Origin: an uncultured Gammaproteobacteria bacterium
GTDB taxonomy: Bacteria > Pseudomonadota > Gammaproteobacteria > Arenicellales > CAJQKF01
Direction of reading: 5' to 3'
DNA: 38,555 nt
NCBI GenBank assembly: GCA_905478855.1
Contig: CAJQKF010000101.1
Location: 1 to 38,555 of the forward strand
Positions 24,750-32,913 of the stretch are shown here, in pieces (the stretch's first letter is position 1; every line of letters starts with the position of its first letter). A model generated the notes under the pieces. The model searched no databases. It was not told where the DNA came from and worked only from the letters and a program-made list of their open reading frames with translations. The translations under genes were made by a program, and so were the position numbers.

Positions 24750-26078
24750 GTGAAAGACATCTTCAAGTCCGTGAGTTCGCTTTTACTAAGCTACGGAATA
24801 CTCATGCTCGCCATGGGGCTATTTTCAACACTACTGGCCATTCGAACCGATATCGAAGCGTTCTCGATTACAGTAACTGGATTAATCATGAGCTCCTACT
24901 TCGTAGGACTGCTACTCGGCGCGTTGTTTTCAGTAAAATTGGTTATTCGGGTTGGACATATTCGAGCGTTCGGTTTGTATGCATCGATAATGTCTACCGC
25001 AGCAATTGTGCACGTCATCATAATCGATCCAGTTGTCTGGGCCATCGTTCGTGCCATTTGTGGATTTTGCATGGCAGGTTTGATACTCATCACCGAGGCA
25101 TGGTTAAACGAACGTGCGACTAATAAAGTACGTGGTCAATTACTAGCCGTATACATGGCGACAGGTTATGGTTTTTCTGGTCTCGGCCAGTTTATTCTGC
25201 CTCTTGCCGATCCCGCTGGGTTCACGCTTTTCGGTTTTATTTCAATTATCTTCTCTTTGGCCTTAGTGCCCGTCCTGCTTACCAGATCACCCAGTCCCCG
25301 AGCAGCAACCCGTGAGCGCATATCACCCCTTGAGCTGTATCGTATTTCGCCCGTTGCGGCTGTTGGAACCTTTCTTGCCGGGATGTTGAATTCAGCATTT
25401 TACAGCATGGGTCCTCTCTTTACCCGTCAAATAGGATTATCCCTGACTGCTACATCAGCATTCATGGCAAGTGTAATTCTGGGTGGATTATTATTACAGA
25501 CGCCAATCGGACGATTATCGGACCGATTCGATCGAAGAAAAGTTCTTATAGGCAACGCTCTCGTTACCGCGCTCGCATGTGTCGCAGTTCTGCTTACCGT
25601 TAGCAATCTAGACCTGTCAAATACGTCATCAGGTGAAACTGGATGGTCTCTATATATCGCTGGCGCTTTATACGGAAGCTTGGCATTCACCATGTATTCG
25701 CTATGTGCTGCTCAAGCAAATGATTTAACCCCGCCTGACAAGCTAATTCAGACTGCCGGAGGTTTATTATTAGCGTTCGGTACCGGAGCAATCTTTGGTC
25801 CGTTGGTAGGTGGATTATTTATGCAAATTGCTGGCCCACAAAGTTTGTTCGTATATTTTCTGATACTAAACTTGGGTATAGCCGGACACACCACTCTGCG
25901 TTTACGTGCGCGTAAATCCGGTCAGCAAAAACGTGCTTTTGTTCCAAAACCGGGATCTCTGTACGCTGATCAGACGTTGTTCAACTCTGCAAATAAAAGC
26001 AACACAAACGAAAGTTCAGTAGCCGCCGTCCAGTCCACAGTCGACTCGATAATTGAAGATCAACCAACGGAAAATTAA
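24750..26078 (+). CDS. MFS transporter
   Basis: 442 residues with about twelve membrane helices and the major-facilitator loop motif RLSDRFDRRKVLIG between helices 8 and 9 (with a weaker copy, KLVIRVGHIRAFG, between 2 and 3). It resembles the YcaD branch, whose substrates are unknown. The start is GTG 24750. A hydrophilic tail of about 60 residues follows the last helix. Its end overlaps the convergent phosphopantetheinyl transferase gene by 4 bp. Confidence 0.85.
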   Translation: MKDIFKSVSSLLLSYGILMLAMGLFSTLLAIRTDIEAFSITVTGLIMSSYFVGLLLGALFSVKLVIRVGHIRAFGLYASIMSTAAIVHVIIIDPVVWAIVRAICGFCMAGLILITEAWLNERATNKVRGQLLAVYMATGYGFSGLGQFILPLADPAGFTLFGFISIIFSLALVPVLLTRSPSPRAATRERISPLELYRISPVAAVGTFLAGMLNSAFYSMGPLFTRQIGLSLTATSAFMASVILGGLLLQTPIGRLSDRFDRRKVLIGNALVTALACVAVLLTVSNLDLSNTSSGETGWSLYIAGALYGSLAFTMYSLCAAQANDLTPPDKLIQTAGGLLLAFGTGAIFGPLVGGLFMQIAGPQSLFVYFLILNLGIAGHTTLRLRARKSGQQKRAFVPKPGSLYADQTLFNSANKSNTNESSVAAVQSTVDSIIEDQPTEN

Positions 26079-26815
26079 TCCATCGGCATACTAAAACTGC
26101 ATATTTCAACCTGCTTGGCAATCGAGGCAATACAGCCAATACCGCTAAAGGGCGGTTGAAGCTGGTGTAACAGAACGTTGTCGCCATCGTCATTCACAAG
26201 AGAAAATACCGCTTCTTGCATATTCTCGCATAAGGTTACTTCCGACATAGGATATCGAATACCCACACCCAAAGCTTTTCCATAGGCCTCCTTGCGTGTC
26301 CAGCAGGCAAGGAAGGCGCTCTGCTGGTGATCAACCGGCATCTCATAAAAAGCCGTCTGCTCGTCGGGTGTTAACTTACGCCGAACTAATGCTTCAAAAT
26401 TAGTCTCACGAGGCAAAAACTCCAAATCAACGCCAACTTCTATCCCTTCGGAGAAAGCATAAATGAGAAGCCCACCCGAATCAGTGTAGTTAAACAATAG
26501 ATTATTATTTGATGGAGAAGCAACATAAGGTTTGCCAATTTCCCCATAACCCAGCTCGATTGATAATGCTTCACAATTAAGATAACTAGACAACAAATGC
26601 TTAAGGGTCAGTCGCCCGAATACCCAGCGGTTACGGTGTCGGTCAAACTTAAAACGCAGAGCACGATTGCGCTCTTTATCCGTAAGCAACGACCAGTCAA
26701 CTTGAGACGCATCATAATCACTGGGTAAAACTGCTGACACAAGATGTACCTGTCCAATCCCAATAATTGGCTTTGCAGGCAAGCAACTCCAATTAAGGTT
26801 GATGGTTGCGATCAA
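26075..26815 (-). CDS. 4'-phosphopantetheinyl transferase (Sfp/Gsp type)
   Basis: 246 residues. It loads the phosphopantetheine arm of CoA onto carrier proteins of fatty-acid, polyketide or non-ribosomal peptide synthases. Mg-binding [11 protein letters not shown] (GVD at 128-130) and the [12 protein letters not shown] helix (172-183) are intact, as is GEIGKPYV. The family's FNLSHS is FNYTDS here, a His-to-Asp variant. No synthase or carrier gene is in the window. Start overlaps the pterin dehydratase stop by 4 bp. Confidence 0.88.
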   Translation of the reverse strand: MIATINLNWSCLPAKPIIGIGQVHLVSAVLPSDYDASQVDWSLLTDKERNRALRFKFDRHRNRWVFGRLTLKHLLSSYLNCEALSIELGYGEIGKPYVASPSNNNLLFNYTDSGGLLIYAFSEGIEVGVDLEFLPRETNFEALVRRKLTPDEQTAFYEMPVDHQQSAFLACWTRKEAYGKALGVGIRYPMSEVTLCENMQEAVFSLVNDDGDNVLLHQLQPPFSGIGCIASIAKQVEICSFSMPMD

Positions 26816-27168
26816 TGTTCGATAGATTCCATAACGCCATCCGTTCGAGCCGCCATAATAAAATCGTTTTTATGTAACCCACTTATTTTGTGACTCCACC
26901 AGGTGACAGTTACTTTCCCCCATTCAACTAAAAGCGCAGGATGATGGTCTTCTAGCTCTGATATGTCACCAACACGATTAGCAAAAGACAGTGCATCGAC
27001 AAAATTCCTAAACCGAAACTCACGTTCCAGTTGAAGAATACCGTTTCGGGAAATTCCCGCCCATTCCGGGATTTGATTCATTAACTCCGGTAACTCTTTA
27101 TCGCTAACATGAGGAGCATTGGAGCGACATGCCTCGCAGGATTTACTAGCCAATTCACTATTACTCAT
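26812..27168 (-). CDS. phhB: Pterin-4a-carbinolamine dehydratase
   Basis: 118 residues. Dehydrates 4a-hydroxytetrahydrobiopterin (or the bacterial pterin equivalent) so it can be reduced and reused by aromatic amino-acid hydroxylases. The active-site block [21 protein letters not shown] and the downstream [11 protein letters not shown] match the family. The N-terminal CEAC ... [14 protein letters not shown] is typical of proteobacterial PhhB. No hydroxylase gene is in view. Overlaps both neighbours by 4 bp. Confidence 0.92.
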   Translation of the reverse strand: MSNSELASKSCEACRSNAPHVSDKELPELMNQIPEWAGISRNGILQLEREFRFRNFVDALSFANRVGDISELEDHHPALLVEWGKVTVTWWSHKISGLHKNDFIMAARTDGVMESIEH

Positions 27169-27557
27169 GTAATTACTTCAAAGCCAATTATCAATGTGGA
27201 AACTACGCCCGTGGAGAATAAAATAGTCCGTAAAAACGGTATGCCCATAATATACGCAACGGCGTGAGCTAGACGCGCCCAGAAGAATACAGCGGCAGCG
27301 GTTGCGGTGGTCGCGGTGACCTGATCTGTAATATGGGCAATTATCGTTAGCGCAGCGAAGGGTGCAAAATTCTCGACTAGATTAAGATGTGCACGATTGC
27401 AACGACGTAACCAGTCAGGCTCATCACGTTCGAGTGGGGTTTTATATTCGGCCGGTGTTAGTAGGCCATTTCGAGAGACCGTTCCTGCAATATAAGGGAT
27501 CCACAAAAGCACCAACATCAACGCTGTCCACGCTACATATGTAAGTTCTGGAGTCAT
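27165..27557 (-). CDS. MAPEG family membrane protein
   Basis: 130 residues with about four membrane helices. The MAPEG (membrane-associated eicosanoid/glutathione metabolism) family signature is [16 protein letters not shown] and then [13 protein letters not shown]. Bacterial members may act as glutathione transferases or peroxidases, but substrate and activity are unknown here. It is the first gene of a three-gene leftward operon with 4-bp overlaps (MAPEG, phhB, phosphopantetheinyl transferase). Confidence 0.85.
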   Translation of the reverse strand: MTPELTYVAWTALMLVLLWIPYIAGTVSRNGLLTPAEYKTPLERDEPDWLRRCNRAHLNLVENFAPFAALTIIAHITDQVTATTATAAAVFFWARLAHAVAYIMGIPFLRTILFSTGVVSTLIIGFEVIT

Positions 27558-27700
27558 TTTATTCGCCTCGGCTTAGACCAGTGGGTTAAACGTAATTCGG
27601 GAAGATAAAGATATTGGGTCCCTGGAAATTCACAACACCCGACAATCAGCACCAAACCCGATGGCTCCAACTATACTCGATTCAATGGTCCAGAGTAATA

Positions 27701-27723
27701 CCGTAAAATACGCTAAATTACGG
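27701..27723. promoter_or_regulatory. Inverted repeat in the MAPEG/trhO intergenic region
   Basis: CCGTAA (27701-27706) and TTACGG (27718-27723) form a 6-bp dyad with an 11-bp spacer in the 229-bp region between the divergent MAPEG operon and trhO. It abuts the trhO -35 element, as an operator would. Six bp is short, so chance is possible. Confidence 0.3.
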
Positions 27724-27724
27724 G

Positions 27725-27752
27725 TTGACTCCATCGACAGGAGTATTATGCT
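27725..27752 (+). promoter_or_regulatory. Candidate sigma-70 promoter for trhO
   Basis: TTGACT (27725-27730) and TATGCT (27747-27752) are 16 bp apart, both one or two bases from consensus. The -10 ends 34 bp before the trhO ATG. This is one of the best-looking promoters in the window, but it is motif-based only. Confidence 0.55.
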
Positions 27753-27786
27753 CACGGTTTAATTACTCACCAAGATTAGATCGGTT

Positions 27787-28713
27787 ATGTCCTCTATTTC
27801 AGTTGCTGCATTCTATAAGTTTGTAACCCTTGAAGACTTTCCAGTACTTCGCGAATCATTCCTTAAGGAATGCGCAGCACGAGATATAAGGGGCACAATT
27901 TTACTGGCGCAAGAGGGCATAAACGGCACAATCGCGGGATCGCAAGAAAGCCTGGATTCAATTCTAGAATTCTTTCACCAAGACCCAAGACTTGCCGATC
28001 TCAAGTTTCGTATTTCTTATGCAACCGATAATCCGTTTTATCGATTAAAAGTAAAACTCCGTAACGAAATCGTCACACTCGGGGTAGATACTATTGACCC
28101 CGCAAGTAAAACAGGTAAGCGCGTAACATCGGAGAACTGGAATGCTCTCATATCGGACCCTGACGTACTGATTATCGATACAAGAAATGATTACGAAACT
28201 GGCATAGGCACATTTATAAATGCTATAGATCCGAACACTACCAGTTTCAGGGATTTCCCCAACTGGCTAGAAAAACAAGATATTCCACAGGACAAAAAAA
28301 TTGCCATGTTTTGTACGGGTGGAATACGCTGCGAAAAATCAACAGCCTATCTTATGGAACAAGGTTTCGAAAACGTCTATCACTTAGAAGGAGGTATTCT
28401 TAATTATCTGGAAACTATTCCTGAAGAAAAAAGCTTATGGCATGGCGAATGCTTTGTTTTCGATGAACGGGTTTCAGTAGGGCATGGCTTAGAACCGGGC
28501 AATTACGAATTATGTCGCGGTTGCCGGCGTCCGATCACTGCGGAAGACAAACAATCCACTCATTTTGAAATGGGAGTTAGCTGCCCACGATGCCACCAGC
28601 ATCTAACTGTGGCACAAAAAAATGGCTTTCGTGAACGTCAAAAGCAAATGAACCTCGCCAAGGACAATAACATAGAACACATCAGTGGAAGTAATCGCTC
28701 TACAGAATCTTAG
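27787..28713 (+). CDS. trhO: tRNA uridine 5-hydroxylase TrhO (rhodanese-like)
   Basis: 308 residues of the UPF0176/YceA family. It makes 5-hydroxyuridine at the wobble position of tRNAs in an oxygen-dependent way. An N-terminal ferredoxin-like domain (1-95, EGINGTIAGS) precedes the rhodanese domain with Cys176 in MFCTGGIRCEKS. A C-terminal cysteine-rich zinc-like region follows (CRGCRR ... CPRCHQ). Its stop lies inside a perfect hairpin next to the following gene. Confidence 0.93.
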   Translation: MSSISVAAFYKFVTLEDFPVLRESFLKECAARDIRGTILLAQEGINGTIAGSQESLDSILEFFHQDPRLADLKFRISYATDNPFYRLKVKLRNEIVTLGVDTIDPASKTGKRVTSENWNALISDPDVLIIDTRNDYETGIGTFINAIDPNTTSFRDFPNWLEKQDIPQDKKIAMFCTGGIRCEKSTAYLMEQGFENVYHLEGGILNYLETIPEEKSLWHGECFVFDERVSVGHGLEPGNYELCRGCRRPITAEDKQSTHFEMGVSCPRCHQHLTVAQKNGFRERQKQMNLAKDNNIEHISGSNRSTES

Positions 28714-28737
28714 ATAAATATAGATACTTATCTAAGA
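28708..28737. terminator. Hairpin over the trhO stop, just before the EamA start
   Basis: TCTTAGATAA (28708-28717) and TTATCTAAGA (28728-28737) are a perfect 10-bp inverted repeat with a 10-nt loop. The trhO TAG is in the left arm and the EamA ATG (28740) is 2 bp beyond the right arm. There is no T-run. It may limit read-through or hide the ribosome site of the next gene. Confidence 0.4.
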
Positions 28738-28739
28738 CC

Positions 28740-29645
28740 ATGAACGACGTAAATAAAAAGAACCGGATTGATGCATTCGGCGCAACGATTCTAATTATTT
28801 TTTCCGCCCTACTTGGACTTAACCAGGTAATGGTTAAAGTAGTAAATGCTGGTATGAATCCGATATTTCAGGCCGGGTTACGTTCTGCATTCGCATTTTT
28901 TCCAGTACTGCTTTTCGCAATCATCACACGTAAAACCTTATCCATGCGTGATGGCAGTCTAGTGCCAGGGATTATAATTGGAATATTCTTCGCCACTGAG
29001 TTCATCCTATTATTTACTGCACTTGACTACACGTCCATCGCACGCGCATCCATCTTTTTCTACACTATGCCTTGCTGGGTAACTATAGGCGCGCATTTTT
29101 TAATCCCCGGCGACCGACTCACCCGCCTACGTTTTCTCGGATTAGTATTAAGCGTAGTAGGTGTTGTTCTTGCACTTGTAGAAAATGATATAGCCACTAC
29201 TGAAAAATCTCTCACTGGGGATATATACTGTTTAATAGCTGCGGTTTTCTGGGCCGGAATCGTTCTTGTTATCCGCACGACACCTCTAGCAAAAACATCG
29301 CCCGAAATGCAACTACTCTACCAACTATTCGTGTCCGCCATTATTCTCGTCCCCCTTGCGATCTACCTAGGGGAAACATTTCGCTCACCTGATACATTTA
29401 TGTGGGTAGTATTCGCCGCCCAAGTACTGTTAGTTGTGTGTGTCGGATTCCTTACCTGGTTCTGGATATTATCGATCTATCCCCCAGCATCTATGGCATC
29501 ATTTAGTTTTTTATGCCCACTTTTTGGTGTCATATTCGCCTGGATTTTCATGAATGAAAGCATCTCGGCATCTATTCTTGGTGCCCTTGTGCTAGTGAGT
29601 TTAGGCATTGTTCTGATAAACCGACCATCGAGAACAATAAACTAG
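28740..29645 (+). CDS. EamA-family (DMT) transporter
   Basis: 301 residues with ten membrane helices in two EamA halves. Typical features are ILIIFSALLGLNQVMVK at the start, FRSAF-like AGLRSAFAFFPVLL, and the second-half GDIYCLIAAVFWAGIVLVIR. Transport substrate unknown; relatives export amino acids or other metabolites. No strong Shine-Dalgarno was seen, and the start is directly after a hairpin, so expression may depend on trhO translation. Confidence 0.87.
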   Translation: MNDVNKKNRIDAFGATILIIFSALLGLNQVMVKVVNAGMNPIFQAGLRSAFAFFPVLLFAIITRKTLSMRDGSLVPGIIIGIFFATEFILLFTALDYTSIARASIFFYTMPCWVTIGAHFLIPGDRLTRLRFLGLVLSVVGVVLALVENDIATTEKSLTGDIYCLIAAVFWAGIVLVIRTTPLAKTSPEMQLLYQLFVSAIILVPLAIYLGETFRSPDTFMWVVFAAQVLLVVCVGFLTWFWILSIYPPASMASFSFLCPLFGVIFAWIFMNESISASILGALVLVSLGIVLINRPSRTIN

Positions 29646-29765
29646 CCAGCTAAAGTTGTTTCTTGATTACGGCCGATTGATCAGATAGGATTTAGTCAAT
29701 GATAAGATCACTCATCACCGTTAACTGCGCATCCTCTAAGATGATTTCGTGTTCGGGAGTGTTGA

Positions 29766-30938
29766 ATGGTTAAACTAGTCGATGTGCCGGAGCCTGAACG
29801 TACGGTTATTGCGGGTTTAGATTGTCCTACCTATGGCGATACACCATTTAGTAACGTACCTCCCATGCATGAACGCCACGTGGCAATTGTTTCTACTGCC
29901 GGATTAATTGTAAGAGGCGATAGACCATTGCTGGCAAGAGATGTTGGATATAGGGCAATTCCCTCTACAGTCGATGACGGCGATATATTATGCAGCCATG
30001 TATCTACCAACTTCGATCGTAGCGGTTTCCAACAAGACCTGAACGTTATATTTCCCCGGCAGCGATTAGCCGAACTTGAGTCCACTGGTAAAATCGGTAA
30101 GGCAGCCGATACCCACTATTCTTTTATGGGCGCAACAAACCCCGATGCTCTTGAAGTCAAGGCACGCGAACTTGCTGGATCGATGTTGGCTTTAGGTGTA
30201 AACACGGTAGTTCTCGCACCGGTCTGACCCGCCTGCACGCGCGCCGTGAGCGGGCTAGCCCACTTCTTCGAGAAGGAAGGACTTGCAACGATAATAGTTG
30301 CCTTGGTGCGTGAGCATGTGGAGCAAATGCGTCCACCGCGATCGCTATGGGTACCGTTCGAGCTTGGTCGGCCATTCGGCGAACCCGGTAACGCTACTCA
30401 ACATTCACGTGTGCTGCTTGGGGCTCTCACTTTGCTAGACGGTTCAGGTCCCGGTCCTATTCTGAAAGATTTTAACGATGAAAAAAGTATGACTGATACG
30501 GCCGACAACTGGCAGTTTCCGATTACCTTGGAATCAGACTCCGTTAAATCAGAATTACGTAGTCTAATACCGGTATGGAAAAAGGCAAGACGTCGTCATG
30601 GTCGGTCTACAGTGGGCATTAGTGGGTTATCCCCAGAACAAGCAATTGAGTTTATTGATCGCTACCATTCCGCAAAGCCGGCACCAAATCCAAAAGGCAT
30701 GTCTGTTGTAGCTCGTGCCCGTTTTGCTATTGACGATATAAAAGCATTATATTTAGAGGCCGCCACCGCAGTTGGCAATCCAACTTCTAATCAACTACAA
30801 AACTGGTTATGGCAACAGACGATCGCCGGAGCCATGATTCTTAAATTTCAAGAAAAGGCCAGAACGAGCGAAAATAAAAATCTCCAACTAATTGCCGGTT
30901 CACTCGTGCCAGCTGAACGTGTTATATCAAGATGTTAA
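29766..30938 (+). CDS. GrdB-like selenoprotein with in-frame UGA (Sec154)
   Basis: Two open frames in the same phase, 29766-30227 and 30246-30938, are separated only by TGA at 30225-30227. Read through, they give 390 residues with Sec154 in APV-U-PACTRAV. U-x-x-C-T is the redox motif of the glycine/sarcosine/betaine reductase B and D-proline reductase selenoprotein family, and the sequence before and after (STNFDRSGFQQDLNVIFP; HYSFMGATNP; FELGRPFGEPGN) fits that family. A hairpin directly follows the UGA. A Shine-Dalgarno-like GGGAG precedes ATG 29766. The reaction is unknown: no grdA, grdC or grdD partner is in view. The C-terminal 150 residues form an extra helical part. Confidence 0.88.
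30225..30227 (+). other. Selenocysteine UGA codon
   Basis: The TGA lies exactly where the family has the catalytic Sec (or Cys), three residues before a conserved Cys-Thr. The frame is preserved on both sides and no base insertion or deletion is needed. Decoding as Sec requires SelA, SelB, SelD and tRNA-Sec, none of which is encoded in this window. Confidence 0.85.
30228..30254 (+). promoter_or_regulatory. Candidate bacterial SECIS hairpin
   Basis: CCCGC (30228-30232) pairs with GCGGG (30250-30254), and CACG (30236-30239) pairs with CGTG (30245-30248), leaving a small internal loop and a 5-nt apical loop with G. The apical loop is 13-17 nt after the UGA, within the normal range for bacterial SECIS elements. 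GC is 23 of 27 bases, far above the surroundings. The apical loop lacks the canonical GU, so SelB recognition is inferred. Confidence 0.65.
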
Positions 30939-30939
30939 T

Positions 30940-30948
30940 CCCCCCCCC
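30940..30948 (+). repeat. Nine-C homopolymer after the selenoprotein stop
   Basis: Nine consecutive C bases start one base after the TAA at 30936-30938. It does not affect the coding frame. Possible slippage site or assembly-length uncertainty. Confidence 0.85.
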
Positions 30949-30998
30949 AAAACTTAATAAACAAATCTGCTGTGTTTTGGAAGATAATAGAGCGTAAT

Positions 30999-31040
30999 CC
31001 CCTCGTTTTTTCACCACGAGGCTAATCAGGTATTTTTTTT
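30999..31040 (+). terminator. Possible terminator between convergent selenoprotein and ketopantoate-reductase genes
   Basis: CCTCGT (31001-31006) pairs with ACGAGG (31016-31021), and an eight-T run is at 31033-31040. The 11-nt gap between stem and T-run is longer than usual. Its location between convergent genes supports termination. Confidence 0.4.
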
Positions 31041-31068
31041 AAGAGACATAAATATATCGATCACTGAC

Positions 31069-31989
31069 TTAAAAACTTTTTTCGATATTTCTCACAACTG
31101 CGCTAATAACATTATTGTACGGTGTTTCAATACCTAGATCTGCACCAACAACCGGCACCATACCATTTATGGCATCTATCTCAGATGCTCGTTTGGCGTG
31201 ATGATCCAGCAACATCGAAGGTCTTGCATCTGGCATACGCTTTCCAAACGATGTCACATACTCAATCGGATCGTCATAAGAGACTTTTACCCCCTTTACC
31301 TCAGCAAGTTGTGCAACTTCACTTGCACATCCGCAAGCTATCTTCCAGGACTCTTCATCATTCATTAATTCTCCAAGAGTGAGATCAAATACAGTACAGG
31401 GTCCTGAGAAAGTTACATTGCACAGAAATTTTTCCCAAATTAGCTGCTCTATATCTTCAAATGCCTGAACATCAAAACCCGCGCTCTTCCAAACTTTTTC
31501 TACGCTCTGCAAACGCTCAGTGATCCCTCCAGTCATTTCTCCGACCCGAATCATTTTCATTGCGTTATGATGTGCATGCCCGGGTGCAACCAGCGATGCA
31601 CCAAAGCCTTCGGCAACGCCTAGAAGAACGTTTTCTGTAGACATGTGCTTAGCAATACGCTCTCCGGAACCAAGACCATTTTGAATAGTTAGAACCAAAG
31701 AGTCAGACCGCATAACCCGGCTTACCTGATGAGCTGCATCCGCAACACCTGATGCCTTCGTTGAAATAATATAAAGATCACATGCACCGGCCTCATCGAG
31801 TGTTGAACTTGCATGCAGGTTACGAACAGTGCGCTCGCCGCTGGCTCCAGTAACGGTAAGACCGTTCTGCACAATGGCATCAACATGCTCTTGCCACACA
31901 TCTATGGCATAAACATTATTGCCTGCATCTGCTAACAATGCGGCATAGATTGACCCCATCGCCCCAGTGCCAAGTATCGCTATTTTCAT
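31069..31989 (-). CDS. Ketopantoate reductase family (ApbA/PanE-like) oxidoreductase
   Basis: 306 residues. The NAD(P)-binding Rossmann start is AILGTGAMGSIYAALLADAG, then STKASGV with the catalytic-type Lys, and the C-terminal domain carries RPSMLLDHHAKRASEIDAI, where family enzymes bind substrate. Reduction of a 2-oxo acid to a 2-hydroxy acid (as ketopantoate to pantoate) is expected, but a non-pantoate substrate is likely because the neighbours are catabolic and panB/panC are not seen. Convergent with the selenoprotein and divergent from the SDR pair (168 bp). Confidence 0.8.
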   Translation of the reverse strand: MKIAILGTGAMGSIYAALLADAGNNVYAIDVWQEHVDAIVQNGLTVTGASGERTVRNLHASSTLDEAGACDLYIISTKASGVADAAHQVSRVMRSDSLVLTIQNGLGSGERIAKHMSTENVLLGVAEGFGASLVAPGHAHHNAMKMIRVGEMTGGITERLQSVEKVWKSAGFDVQAFEDIEQLIWEKFLCNVTFSGPCTVFDLTLGELMNDEESWKIACGCASEVAQLAEVKGVKVSYDDPIEYVTSFGKRMPDARPSMLLDHHAKRASEIDAINGMVPVVGADLGIETPYNNVISAVVRNIEKSF

Positions 31990-32157
31990 GATTGATAATC
32001 ACTCTCTAAAACACATTAATCTTCGACAACCTATACATTGTCATTAAATTATTGAACCGTCGATATTTTATTACTATTGAATCAAAATATCTGAAATAAT
32101 TTGGCTCGCAAAAAGTTTATTAAAATTTGAGATTTCACTACAAGAGCGAATAGTAAT

Positions 32158-32913
32158 ATGAACGAAAGACCGGTAATCCTAATCACGGGATCCTCAGGCG
32201 GAATTGGAACCGCAGCTGCAATTTGCTGTGCAAAACAAGGCGCACAAATTGTGCTGCATTATCACCGCAATAAAAAAGGAGCTGAAGATCTTGCAAAAAC
32301 TCTAGATGGTGCAGATCACATATGTATAGCGGCTGACTTAACTGATCCGGAACAAACCGAAAACCTGATTACTGAAACGGTATCCAAAGCCGGTCAGTTA
32401 GATGTGGTCGTTAATAATGCGGGAGTATCCAGACGTGCCGATATTGCAAACATCGATTACGAAGAATGGCAAAAAAACTGGCAATATGTGGTAGAAACAA
32501 ACCTTACTGGGCCGGCAAACCTCGCTTATTGTGCATCCCAAGCGATGCTTAAACAGGGTGGCGGTAGAATCGTTAATGTCTCATCAAGGGGCGCATTTCG
32601 TGGTGAACCGTTAATGCCTTGGTACGGTGCATCAAAGGCTGGACTCAACGCAATGGGGCAATCGATGGCGCAGGCACTTGGCCCAGAGAACATTTATATC
32701 TACACTGTGGCTCCAGGCTTTGTGGAAACTCCAATGGCAGCGGCTATTCTAGCTTCACCTGAAGGTGAGAGTATTCGCAATCAAAGTTCAATGAAGCGCG
32801 TCGCTCAACCAGTGGAAATTGCAGAGACTATCCGTTACTTGGCCTTCGATGCACCGGCATTTATGACAGGTTGTATCATTGATGTTAACGGCGCTTCTTA
32901 TCTCCGCTCATGA
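32158..32913 (+). CDS. Short-chain dehydrogenase/reductase (SDR, FabG-like)
   Basis: 251 residues of classical SDR. Cofactor motif TGSSGGIG is near the N-terminus, NNAG follows, the catalytic Ser-Tyr-Lys set is in NVSSRGAF and YGASKAG, and PGFVETPM follows. Substrate cannot be told. Its stop overlaps the next SDR start by 4 bp (ATGA), so the two form one operon. Confidence 0.88.
   Translation: MNERPVILITGSSGGIGTAAAICCAKQGAQIVLHYHRNKKGAEDLAKTLDGADHICIAADLTDPEQTENLITETVSKAGQLDVVVNNAGVSRRADIANIDYEEWQKNWQYVVETNLTGPANLAYCASQAMLKQGGGRIVNVSSRGAFRGEPLMPWYGASKAGLNAMGQSMAQALGPENIYIYTVAPGFVETPMAAAILASPEGESIRNQSSMKRVAQPVEIAETIRYLAFDAPAFMTGCIIDVNGASYLRS

Noticed and set aside
30225..30227. Selenoprotein gene as a nonsense pseudogene or frameshift
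   Set aside because: Both halves are in one phase, sequence on both sides fits the family, and the TGA sits exactly at the U-x-x-C-T position with a hairpin after it.
30157..30375. Minus-strand ORF across the UGA region
   Set aside because: It is a shadow of the selenoprotein and matches no family; the GC-rich hairpin explains its open frame.
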